DNA from: an uncultured Mycoplasma sp.
GTDB taxonomy: Bacteria; Bacillota_I; Bacilli_A; RF39; UBA660
DNA: 5,298 nt
Direction of reading: 5' to 3'
Assembly: GCA_947388575.1 (NCBI GenBank)
Contig: CANDSI010000095.1
Location: 1-5,298, forward strand
The translations under genes were made by a program, and so were the position numbers. This document shows positions 1 to 5,298 of the stretch, piece by piece; position 1 is the first letter of the stretch; each line of letters opens with the position of its first letter. The notes below the pieces were generated by a model. That model did no database searches. It saw only the letters and a list, made by a program, of their open reading frames with translations, and had not been told where the DNA came from.

Positions 1-102
1 ACTAGTACGGTGGCGACCATCGGAATTTAAGTCTGTGGAGAATGTAGGTAACGAAGTCAATGAAGCAGAAAAAAACTAATCGTGAGGTTAGAGGGATTTA
101 AT
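1..102 (+). mobile_element. Right end of an IS200/IS605-family (tnpB-type) insertion sequence, partial
   Basis: The first ~100 bases differ in style from the AT-rich DNA after them. They hold a short open frame that reads like a TnpB tail, then a 6-bp hairpin (CTAATC 76-81, loop GTGA 82-85, GGTTAG 86-91) and a G-rich tail ending near TTTAAT at 97-102. A tnpB stop codon lying in a small subterminal hairpin just before the element's end is the usual layout at the right end of IS200/IS605 elements, which end in hairpins rather than inverted repeats. The exact boundary is my estimate; only this end is present and the left part lies outside the window. A repeated IS would also explain why the sequence starts here. 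The identity rests on layout and remembered family resemblance, not on a search. Confidence 0.55.
1..102 (+). ncRNA. Possible 3' scaffold of an omega (right-end) RNA overlapping the tnpB tail
   Basis: In TnpB systems the guide RNA scaffold is made from the end of the tnpB gene plus the right end of the element, and the guide is the host DNA immediately beyond. If the left end of this window is such an element, its last ~100 nt would be the scaffold. The GNRA-type hairpin CUAAUC-GUGA-GGUUAG (76-91, one U-G wobble) would be the final stem, and the guide would begin near 103. The hairpin is seen directly; the RNA itself is inferred from the family. Confidence 0.3.
2..79 (+). CDS. tnpB: C-terminal end of a TnpB-like RNA-guided nuclease (partial, 5' end missing)
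   Basis: The frame is open from the window edge to TAA at 77-79 and gives 25 residues, beginning LVRWRPSEFKSVEN and ending NEVNEAEKN. The stretch SVE...GNE.NEA resembles the variable tail that follows the zinc finger and last RuvC segment in many Firmicutes TnpB proteins. TnpB is the accessory, RNA-guided nuclease of IS200/IS605 and IS607 elements; it uses an RNA from its own 3' end and cleaves the empty donor site. No catalytic residue is in view, so I cannot tell whether the gene is intact upstream. The stop codon lies within the stem of the 76-91 hairpin, supporting the tnpB reading. The other two frames hit stops early (28-30 in frame 1; 3-5 and 57-59 in frame 3 or nearby). The remaining doubt is that 25 residues are too few for a firm family call. 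Confidence 0.5.
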   Translation, partial: LVRWRPSEFKSVENVGNEVNEAEKN

Positions 103-122
103 AAAATGATTTATCATTTTTT
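103..122 (+). terminator. A/T hairpin followed by U-run in the pnp leader: weak terminator or leader structure
   Basis: AAAATGA (103-109) pairs with TCATTTT (114-120) around a 4-nt loop, and the T-run continues to 122. The stem has only one G-C pair, so it is a weak intrinsic terminator at best. It could end transcription arriving from the left (the tnpB element, or the rpsO gene that usually precedes pnp in bacteria), or be a structured leader of pnp. In E. coli a leader hairpin is the target of RNase III and Pnp autoregulation, but nothing here shows that the same happens. Confidence 0.35.
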
Positions 123-156
123 AAATCTTTTGTTCTAGAAAAATTATGGAGGATTT

Positions 157-2340
157 ATGAAGAAAGTATTTAAGCTAGATTTCTTAGGAAGAGATTTAAT
201 AGTTGAAACAGGGGAAATGGCAAAACAAACTGATGGTGCTGTTTTAGTTCGCTATGGTGATACAGTAGTTTTATCGGTTTGTGTAATGGGTAAAGAAGTT
301 TTAGGACAAGATTTTTTTCCATTACAAGTTTTGTATCAAGAAAAATTATATTCAGTAGGTAAAATTCCAGGAGGATTTATAAAAAGAGAAGGTCGTCCTA
401 GTGATGAAGCTACTTTGGCCGCTCGTTTGATTGATAGACCAATTCGTCCAATGTTTGACGAAGCATTACGTCAAGAAATACAAGTTGTTAACACTGTCTT
501 GTCAGTTGATCCAGATAATTCACCAGTGATGGCTGCTTTATTTGGAACAAGTTTATGTCTTGGAATTTCAAAAATTCCTTTTGATGGACCAGTTGCAGGA
601 GTAGTTGTTGGTAAAATTGGTAAAGAATTAATTATTAATCCAACGGCAGAACAAATTGATGCTAGTGAATTATCTTTAACTGTTGCAGGAACTAAAGATG
701 CTATTTGTATGGTTGAAGCAGGGGCTAGTGAGTTATCAGGAAAAGATATGCTAGAAGCTTTAATGTTTGGTCATGAAAACTTGAAGAAATTATGTGATTT
801 CCAAGAACAAATTATTAAAGAAATTGGTGAAGAAAAGATAGAACTTGCTAAAGAAGTAATTGATGAAGAAATAGAAAAAGATGTTAATGAATTTGGTAAG
901 TCTATGATGTTAGAAGCTTTAAAGGTTGATGGTAAACTTGCAAAAGCAGCAGCGGTTGAAGAAGTTAAACAAAGAATTGTTGAAAATTTCGCAGAAGTTT
1001 ATGCTGATAATGAAGATGTTGAAGCAAAACTTAAACAAGTGGAAAAACTTGCTAATCAACTAGAAGCTAATTTAGTACGGGCACTTATAACTGATAAAAA
1101 AATTAGACCTGATGGTAGAAAAATTGATGAAATAAGACCTTTATCTTGTGATATTGATTTACTTCCTAGAACGCATGGCTCTGCACTATTTACAAGAGGA
1201 GAAACACAATCGCTTGCAACTACTACTTTAGGTGCTATAGGTGAACATCAAATACTTGATGGTTTAGGGTTAGAAGATACTAAGAGATTTATGTTACATT
1301 ATAATTTTCCATCTTTCTCAGTAGGCGAAACTGGTAGATATGGTGCGCCTGGAAGAAGAGAAATTGGACATGGAGCTTTAGGTGAAAGAGCTCTTGCTCA
1401 AGTAATACCTAGTGAAGAAGAATTCCCATATACTATTCGTGTTGTTAGTGAAATCTTAGAATCTAACGGTAGTTCTAGTCAAGCAACTATTTGTGCAGGG
1501 TGCTTAAGTTTAATGGCAGCAGGTGTACCAATAAAAAGCCCGGTTGCAGGTATTGCAATGGGACTTATTGAATCAGAAGATAAAAAGAAGCATACTATTT
1601 TAACTGATATTCAAGGTTTAGAAGATCATATGGGAGATATGGATTTTAAAGTAGCTGGTACGAGAAAAGGTATTTGTGCTCTACAAATGGATATTAAAAT
1701 TAAAGGAGTTACCGAGAAAATATTAAAAGAAGCTTTAGCGCAAGCGAAAAAAGCACGTATGGAAATACTTGATACTATGGAAGCTTGTATTTCTGAACCT
1801 CGTAAATCTTTAAGCAAATATGCTCCTAAAATTGATACTTTCAAAATCAATCCTGATAAGATTAAAGATGTTATTGGCCGTGGTGGAGAAATGATTACAA
1901 AAATTATTTTAGAGGCTAGTAATGTTAATACTGTAAATGATAAAGATGCAGTTAAAGTTGATATTGAAGATGATGGAAGAGTAATTATTTATCATACTGA
2001 TGCTAGTATTATTGCTAAAACTCGTAAAATGATTGAAGAAGTAGTTAGAGAAGTTGAAGTAAATGCAATATATACAGGAAAGGTTGTTAAAGTAGAAGAC
2101 TTTGGTTGCTTTGTAGAGTTATGGCCTGGATGTGAAGGGTTAGTACATGTTTCAGAACTTGATTATAAACGAGTAGAAAAACCAAAAGATATCGTAAGTG
2201 TTGGTGATAAGATTATGGTTAAAGCAATAGGATATGATAATCGTGGTAGACTTAATTTATCTCGTAAACAATCTTTACCTAAACCAGAAATAAAAGAAGA
2301 TAAGAAGGATAAAAAGGGTAGTAGAAAAGAGAGCAAATAA
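157..2340 (+). CDS. pnp: Polyribonucleotide nucleotidyltransferase (polynucleotide phosphorylase)
   Basis: This enzyme degrades RNA 3' to 5' using phosphate, releasing nucleoside diphosphates, and works as a trimer in cytoplasmic mRNA decay. All family parts are present in 727 residues, a normal length. The first RNase PH core (about 10-140) carries the RNA-gripping FIKREGRP loop at 74-81. A helical linker spans about 240-310. The second RNase PH core (about 320-550) has GRREIGHG at 399-406, NGSSSQ at 437-442, and EDHMGDMD at 489-496 containing the two expected metal-binding aspartates (490 and 496). A KH domain (about 560-615) has its GRGG loop at 574-577. An S1 domain (about 636-705) has GLVHVSEL at 661-668, followed by a Lys/Glu-rich tail. 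The ATG has a strong GGAGG at 148-152. I see no clear promoter in its short leader, so transcription may come from upstream. No truncation or missing catalytic residue was noticed. The gene looks less AT-rich than the genes to its right, as expected for a conserved gene. Confidence 0.98.
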   Translation: MKKVFKLDFLGRDLIVETGEMAKQTDGAVLVRYGDTVVLSVCVMGKEVLGQDFFPLQVLYQEKLYSVGKIPGGFIKREGRPSDEATLAARLIDRPIRPMFDEALRQEIQVVNTVLSVDPDNSPVMAALFGTSLCLGISKIPFDGPVAGVVVGKIGKELIINPTAEQIDASELSLTVAGTKDAICMVEAGASELSGKDMLEALMFGHENLKKLCDFQEQIIKEIGEEKIELAKEVIDEEIEKDVNEFGKSMMLEALKVDGKLAKAAAVEEVKQRIVENFAEVYADNEDVEAKLKQVEKLANQLEANLVRALITDKKIRPDGRKIDEIRPLSCDIDLLPRTHGSALFTRGETQSLATTTLGAIGEHQILDGLGLEDTKRFMLHYNFPSFSVGETGRYGAPGRREIGHGALGERALAQVIPSEEEFPYTIRVVSEILESNGSSSQATICAGCLSLMAAGVPIKSPVAGIAMGLIESEDKKKHTILTDIQGLEDHMGDMDFKVAGTRKGICALQMDIKIKGVTEKILKEALAQAKKARMEILDTMEACISEPRKSLSKYAPKIDTFKINPDKIKDVIGRGGEMITKIILEASNVNTVNDKDAVKVDIEDDGRVIIYHTDASIIAKTRKMIEEVVREVEVNAIYTGKVVKVEDFGCFVELWPGCEGLVHVSELDYKRVEKPKDIVSVGDKIMVKAIGYDNRGRLNLSRKQSLPKPEIKEDKKDKKGSRKESK

Positions 2341-2432
2341 TGGAAGTTAAAATTTGTACTAATGAAATGGAAGCTTTATTAGTACAATGTCCAAAAATAG
2401 CAGAGTCTGATTTTATAGAAAAAATAATATGA
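2340..2432 (+). CDS. Possible 30-residue ORF translationally coupled to pnp, unknown function
   Basis: An ATG at 2340-2342 shares one base with the pnp stop (TAATG), the classic arrangement for reinitiation coupling. It opens a frame of 30 codons starting [14 protein letters not shown] and ending FIEKII. The stop TGA at 2430-2432 is directly followed by TAA, so the product would gain only one residue if TGA were read as Trp. It has two cysteines (6 and 17), no membrane segment and no signal peptide. There is no strong Shine-Dalgarno; only a purine stretch (AAAGAGAG) lies within the pnp end. The terminator begins two bases later, so the ORF fits neatly between pnp and the transcript end. I do not recognise the protein. 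It may be a genuine small gene, the worn remnant of a longer gene, or chance. Confidence 0.3.
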   Translation: MEVKICTNEMEALLVQCPKIAESDFIEKII

Positions 2433-2433
2433 T

Positions 2434-2462
2434 AAAATTCTAAGATTATTCTTAGAGTTTTT
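2434..2462. terminator. Intrinsic terminator, probably bidirectional, between convergent pnp and PH-domain genes
   Basis: Bases 2434-2445 pair with 2450-2461 to give a 12-bp stem (one T-G wobble at 2438/2457) around the loop TTAT. The plus strand ends in five T (2458-2462). On the minus strand the same stem ends in TTTT (complement of 2434-2437) followed by more AT-rich sequence. It lies just after the pnp/small-ORF unit and 25 bases beyond the stop of the minus-strand PH-domain gene, so one hairpin can serve both convergent units. The stem is A/T-rich, and its outer pairs are the A-tract/U-tract pairs. Confidence 0.8.
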
Positions 2463-2486
2463 AATTTATTCAAATAAAAAGAAGAT

Positions 2487-2969
2487 TTACTCTTCTTCAA
2501 AGGCTTTAGGATTAGTAATAAATTTTACATCATCTTTTATAAGCCTAATATATAAGTCTTTAGGAATTTTTTCATTGTTAATTCTACGACTTAAATAGGT
2601 ATATAATAATCTTAAACGTATTTTATCTTCAGCTTCTAAGTCAATAAATTTTAATTTTACAGGATGTCCACATTCTAAATATAAATCTAATTTAGCATCA
2701 ATTACATCAAATGTAATTGAAATTGCAATTATACTATTATAAGAAAGTGTATAGATCTCTTTTCTATTAATTTTTTTTATAGTGTCAAAGATTACAACTT
2801 TATTATCTGTAAATATAGCATGATCTCTAGAAGTTTTATAGGCTACTAAAACATTTTCATCTTCTAAAATATAATGTTTAATATAACCTGGAAGATCTTT
2901 TTTATTTAATACTTTTGAAAAACTTACATTTCTTGAAATGTCTAAGATGTCTTTTTTACTACTTAACAT
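2487..2969 (-). CDS. PH-like-domain protein (bacterial bPH type), unknown function
   Basis: This is a 160-residue, probably cytoplasmic protein with no signal peptide or membrane helix. Residues about 28-128 have the look of a bacterial pleckstrin-homology-like domain. The stretch from ILEDENVLVAYKTSRD through AIFTDNKVVIF to YTLSYNSI matches the usual order of strands, with the 'x-x-FTNKRLI-h' type turn (here FTDNKVVIF, 53-61). A strand pair (about 82-108) and an amphipathic helix (about 112-130) follow. Such domains are common in Firmicutes and their ligands are mostly unknown; the fold does not by itself prove lipid binding. The start is supported by AGGTGG (complement of 2976-2981), six bases away. 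It lies 49 bases downstream of the GT4 gene on the same strand and may be co-transcribed with it, but it also has a candidate promoter of its own. The family call is from pattern only. Confidence 0.75.
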   Translation of the reverse strand: MLSSKKDILDISRNVSFSKVLNKKDLPGYIKHYILEDENVLVAYKTSRDHAIFTDNKVVIFDTIKKINRKEIYTLSYNSIIAISITFDVIDAKLDLYLECGHPVKLKFIDLEAEDKIRLRLLYTYLSRRINNEKIPKDLYIRLIKDDVKFITNPKAFEEE

Positions 2970-2987
2970 GATAAACCACCTAATAAA

Positions 2988-3016
2988 ATTATATCATATG
3001 TTTTTGGTCTTGTGTA
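2988..3016 (-). promoter_or_regulatory. Candidate sigma-A promoter of the PH-domain gene
   Basis: Read on the minus strand, TACACA (3011-3016, 4/6 to TTGACA) is 17 bases from a perfect TATAAT (2988-2993). The predicted start near 2981 would leave a very short leader that begins at about the Shine-Dalgarno. It lies wholly in the gap after the GT4 stop codon. Perfect -10 boxes arise often by chance in DNA this AT-rich, so confidence is moderate. Confidence 0.45.
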
Positions 3017-3018
3017 AA

Positions 3019-4173
3019 TTATTTGTTAATTTTTTGAATAGCTTTACTATAAACTTTTAAAATGTTATTAGCAAAAGCTTCTTTAGTATAATTATATATA
3101 CTTTTTTTGGCATTTATTGTCATTTCATTATAAAGTTTTTTGTTTTCTTTTAAATCTATTATATAATTGATAAATTCATTTTGATTATTAAATAAATAAC
3201 CATTATAATTATTTTTAATTACATCAATAAAACTTTTATCATTAATGCATATTGTTGGAATAGATGAGGCTAGAGCTTCAATTATAGTTAACCCTTGCGT
3301 TTCTGTTTTAGAAAAAGATGTTAAACAATCAAATGTGTTATAATAACTTGGCATTAAATCATAGGAAACAGGACCTGTGAAAATAATATTATTTTCAATA
3401 TTTAAACTTTTGGCTAGATTCTCTAATTCTTCTTTAGCGGGACCTTTGCCGATAATTAATAGCTTAATGTTTTTATCTTTTTTTATTAAATCTTTCATAG
3501 CTATTATTAGTTTATCAAAGCTTTTTTCTTTAGCTATTCGACCAACAGTTCCAATTATAAAGTCATTATCTTTTAATTGGTATTTTTTTCTTATTTGTTT
3601 TATTTCTTTTTCCATTTTAAGAGTTAATTCAAATTTTTTAGTGTCTATACCTGTTGGTATAACATTAATGTTTTTAGTAATATGATATTTGTTTACAAAT
3701 AAATCTTTTATTTTATCTGTAGGGACTATTAAAGCATCACATTTCTTTTCCGTATAATATTTAGTTATTTTTAAAGCTATTTTTTGACTTAGTTTTTCAA
3801 AACGACCATGCGTTATATAATATAAATAATCTTCATATAAAGTATGATATGTGTGAACAACAGGAATATTTAATTTTTTAGATACTATTCTAGAAAAAGC
3901 ACCAATACCAAATTCTGTTTGAGAGTGAATTATATCTAAGTTCCATTTTTTTATTATCTTCATAGCTTTTCTAGAATATATACTTGTAAGACGACTATCA
4001 TATATTCCAGTTTTAATTCCAGGGATATATACTATTTTATTTTTTTTATCATATTCAAATTTGTATCTTTTTAAATTAGCTGTTAATATGAATACTTCAT
4101 GTAACATTTTAATACTGGTTGTAACACCTGAAATGTATGGTTCATAAGCATCAGTAAAAATTCCTATTCTCAT
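3019..4173 (-). CDS. GT4-family glycosyltransferase, probable 1,2-diacylglycerol 3-glucosyltransferase, with an N-terminal internal deletion
   Basis: A 384-residue GT-B fold enzyme. Its closest remembered relatives are the monoglucosyl-diacylglycerol synthases of Acholeplasma, streptococci and Erysipelotrichales, which move glucose from UDP-glucose to diacylglycerol at the inner face of the membrane. The N-terminal acceptor domain shows RIGIFTDAYEPYISGV (2-17), IHSQTEFG (82-89) and HTYHTLYEDY (107-116). The C-terminal donor domain shows VGRIAKEKSFD (210-220, Arg212 and Lys216 expected at the UDP phosphates), IGKGP (241-245) and the EX7E motif with Glu291 and Glu299. The odd point is that after SIKML (20-24) the sequence jumps straight to HEVFILT, where the family normally has about eight more residues of helix 1 ending in LG. 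The frame is otherwise intact. AAAGGAG (complement of 4182-4188) supports the start. The acceptor is inferred; another lipid or sugar acceptor is possible, and the deletion may have cost activity. Confidence 0.88.
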   Translation of the reverse strand: MRIGIFTDAYEPYISGVTTSIKMLHEVFILTANLKRYKFEYDKKNKIVYIPGIKTGIYDSRLTSIYSRKAMKIIKKWNLDIIHSQTEFGIGAFSRIVSKKLNIPVVHTYHTLYEDYLYYITHGRFEKLSQKIALKITKYYTEKKCDALIVPTDKIKDLFVNKYHITKNINVIPTGIDTKKFELTLKMEKEIKQIRKKYQLKDNDFIIGTVGRIAKEKSFDKLIIAMKDLIKKDKNIKLLIIGKGPAKEELENLAKSLNIENNIIFTGPVSYDLMPSYYNTFDCLTSFSKTETQGLTIIEALASSIPTICINDKSFIDVIKNNYNGYLFNNQNEFINYIIDLKENKKLYNEMTINAKKSIYNYTKEAFANNILKVYSKAIQKINK

Positions 4174-4196
4174 TTTTGATACTCCTTTACATTTAT

Positions 4197-4225
4197 ATTA
4201 TATAACAATTTTACAAATATTTAAA
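4197..4225 (-). promoter_or_regulatory. Candidate sigma-A promoter of the GT4 gene, overlapping the murI promoter
   Basis: On the minus strand a perfect TATAAT (4197-4202) lies 17 bases from a weak -35, TTTAAA (4220-4225, 4/6). The predicted start near 4190 gives a leader of about 17 nt containing the AAAGGAG ribosome site. Its spacer contains the -35 of the divergent murI promoter. Confidence 0.5.
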
Positions 4226-4238
4226 AGTGTTTTATAAT
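4210..4238 (+). promoter_or_regulatory. Sigma-A promoter of murI
   Basis: TTTACA (4210-4215, 5/6 to consensus) is followed after exactly 17 bases by a perfect TATAAT (4233-4238). Transcription would start near 4245, giving a leader of about 17 nt that carries the GAAGGGA ribosome site (4251-4257) before the ATG at 4262. It is the best promoter match in the window. I see no riboswitch or operator in this short leader. Confidence 0.65.
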
Positions 4239-4261
4239 AAAATTATTAAAGAAGGGATTTT

Positions 4262-4987
4262 ATGATAGGAATTTTTGATTCGGGTATTGGGGGAGTAACA
4301 GTTTTAAAAGAAATAATAAAACTATTACCTAATTACCATTATTTTTATTATAGTGATTCTTTTAATAATCCTTATGGAGATAAAACTAAAGATGAATTAT
4401 TAATAATTACAAGAAATATAGTTCAACAATTAATAGATAAAGGTTGTAAAATAATTGTTATTGCTTGTAATACTGCTAGTGCGATATGTAAAGACTTTTT
4501 AAGAGATAATTTTGATGTTCCGATAATTGCTATAGAACCTGCGATAAAACAAGTTTTTGATAATAGTCCTAAAGGTAAAACTTTAGTTATGGCTACTAAA
4601 GGTACAATAGAATCTGAAAAGTTTTTAAAACTATATCATAGTTTTTCTAATGATAATATGGTTATTGGGGCTTTTCCTGGTTTGGCAGATTTAATTGAAC
4701 AAGATAGAAAAGAAGATTTAAAAACTTATTTACAAGATAACTTACAATATAATAATATTAAAAATGTAGTTCTTGGTTGTACTCATTATCCGTTAATTAA
4801 AAATGAAATTAAAGCAATACTTGGTGATGTTAATTTTTTTGATGGTAGTGTTGGTGTTGCTAAAAGAGTTAAAAAAGTAGTTTTTGAAGAAAATTTGAAA
4901 GAAAGCTCATTTAAATTAGATTTTATAGATTCTTCAAGTAGTAAAATTAAGGAACAAAGATTTTTTGATATAGTAAGGTATGAGTAA
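4262..4987 (+). CDS. murI: Glutamate racemase
   Basis: This enzyme interconverts L- and D-glutamate without a cofactor and supplies the D-glutamate of the peptidoglycan stem peptide in the cytoplasm. The two-cysteine acid/base pair is present: Cys69 in IACNTAS (68-73 core) and Cys173 in LGCTHYPLI (171-179), with His175 beside it. FDSGIGG (5-11) supplies Asp6 and Ser7; PYGDKT (37-42) and Glu146 in LADLIE (141-146) complete the expected active-site set. At 241 residues it is somewhat shorter than the usual 260-270 but no motif is lost, so the shortening is in loops and the C-terminus. The start is fixed by GAAGGGA (4251-4257) and because MIGIFDSG is already the first strand. It has its own promoter, diverges from the GT4 gene, and is followed at once by another gene, so it heads an operon. 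Its presence argues for a walled organism. Confidence 0.96.
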   Translation: MIGIFDSGIGGVTVLKEIIKLLPNYHYFYYSDSFNNPYGDKTKDELLIITRNIVQQLIDKGCKIIVIACNTASAICKDFLRDNFDVPIIAIEPAIKQVFDNSPKGKTLVMATKGTIESEKFLKLYHSFSNDNMVIGAFPGLADLIEQDRKEDLKTYLQDNLQYNNIKNVVLGCTHYPLIKNEIKAILGDVNFFDGSVGVAKRVKKVVFEENLKESSFKLDFIDSSSSKIKEQRFFDIVRYE

Positions 4988-4988
4988 T

Positions 4989-5298
4989 ATGGATATATTT
5001 AAAATGCAAAATGTTAGAGGTATAAATATTCAGGAGGAAATAGAAAACTCAATAAATATTACAAAAGAAAAGCTAAAAGATTTAACAATTAATAGAATGT
5101 GTCATGTTTATAACAGTTATTTATTTGAAGAGATGAAAAAAAGACATTTAAATGTGAGACTTATTAATTTATTAGATTTGGGTGTTGATTTTAAGCATTA
5201 TTTTGTTTTGGTTAATGGTGAAGGAGTCTTTTATTTAGCAAACTTAACTTATGAACAATTTTGTAATCAAAATTTGAATAGTCTGAAGTCTGGGGGGG
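4989..5298 (+). CDS. Unrecognised protein with possible Cys/His/Asn papain- or transglutaminase-like pattern (3' end cut by window)
   Basis: The frame is open from 4980 to the window end without a stop. I prefer the ATG at 4989, with AAGG (4975-4978) about ten bases upstream and one base after the murI stop. An in-frame ATG at 4980 would overlap murI by 8 bases but has AAGG almost touching it. Numbering from the 4980 ATG, 106 residues are visible: a basic/acidic N-terminal part to about 35, then [16 protein letters not shown] (40-55), [10 protein letters not shown] (59-68), HYFVLVN (73-79) and [10 protein letters not shown] (85-94). A Cys at the start of a helix, a His in HYF-h-V and an Asp/Asn in Y-h-x-(D/N)-L/P-T are the layout of papain/transglutaminase-fold enzymes, here Cys41, His73 and Asn88. 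That is a pattern-level suggestion only; I do not recognise the family. Tight spacing suggests co-transcription with murI. The last codons run into a G7 tract and may be unreliable. Confidence 0.7.
   Translation, partial: MDIFKMQNVRGINIQEEIENSINITKEKLKDLTINRMCHVYNSYLFEEMKKRHLNVRLINLLDLGVDFKHYFVLVNGEGVFYLANLTYEQFCNQNLNSLKSGG

Noticed and set aside
1..6. ACTAGT (SpeI site) at the first six bases, as a cloning-vector edge
   Set aside because: A single six-base match is weak, and the open frame running from base 2 fits a natural tnpB tail; a contig break in a repeated IS explains the edge better.
74..79. Chance of an alternative genetic code (TGA as Trp)
   Set aside because: Trp is encoded by TGG in pnp and GT4, and no TGA interrupts any conserved frame; the only TGA (2430-2432) is at the end of a doubtful small ORF, so there is no positive evidence.
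112..117. TATCAT as a -10 box for a pnp promoter
   Set aside because: No acceptable -35 hexamer lies 16-18 bases upstream, and the bases are part of the hairpin.
1626..1850. 74-codon minus-strand ORF inside pnp
   Set aside because: Antisense shadow of the conserved second RNase PH core of pnp.
2279..2500. 73-codon minus-strand ORF across the pnp end and terminator
   Set aside because: It runs through the terminator hairpin and the pnp tail, has no family resemblance, and overlaps the end of the PH-domain gene.
3377..3685. 102-codon plus-strand ORF, hydrophobic
   Set aside because: It lies wholly antisense to the well-supported GT4 gene, has no ribosome site that convinces, and its apparent membrane character comes from reading an A-rich coding strand backwards.
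5031..5037. Strong Shine-Dalgarno-like AGGAGGA near the start of the last gene
   Set aside because: No ATG, GTG or TTG follows at a usable distance in frame; it is explained by in-frame codons for Gln-Glu-Glu.

Overview
The window looks like a whole short contig from an AT-rich, low-GC Gram-positive bacterium of the Bacilli / Erysipelotrichales / walled Mollicutes-relative type. This is inferred from the very A+T-rich DNA, Firmicutes-like Shine-Dalgarno sites and promoters, a Firmicutes-type pnp, a diacylglycerol-glucosyltransferase-like GT4 enzyme typical of that group, and a glutamate racemase, which implies peptidoglycan. Trp is encoded by TGG in pnp and GT4, and the four complete main genes all end in TAA, so the window does not settle whether TGA is a stop.

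Left part (1-2462, plus strand): the first ~100 bases look like the 3' end of an IS200/IS605-type tnpB, with the stop codon inside a small right-end hairpin. An A/T hairpin and the leader of pnp follow. pnp (polynucleotide phosphorylase) is complete and intact. A 30-codon ORF overlaps its stop codon (TAATG), and a 12-bp hairpin closes the unit.

Middle (2434-4173, minus strand): a GT4 glycosyltransferase is followed by a PH-like-domain protein, both running towards pnp and sharing the 2434-2462 hairpin as a likely two-way terminator. The glycosyltransferase lacks about eight residues in its first Rossmann helix compared with its family, although the frame stays open.

Right part (4210-5298, plus strand): murI is transcribed away from the glycosyltransferase from a good sigma-A promoter that physically overlaps the divergent promoter. 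Directly after murI is the start of a second gene, cut by the window end. I do not recognise it by name, but it has a Cys/His/Asn pattern suggestive of a papain/transglutaminase-like fold. The window stops in a run of seven G, out of character for this DNA.

Functionally this is mostly housekeeping: RNA decay (pnp), membrane glycolipid synthesis (GT4) and cell-wall D-glutamate supply (murI). I found no CRISPR array, tRNA, rRNA, defence island or convincing new system. The points most worth checking are the tnpB end/omega-RNA next to pnp, the shortened GT4, the overlapping divergent promoters and the unnamed gene after murI.
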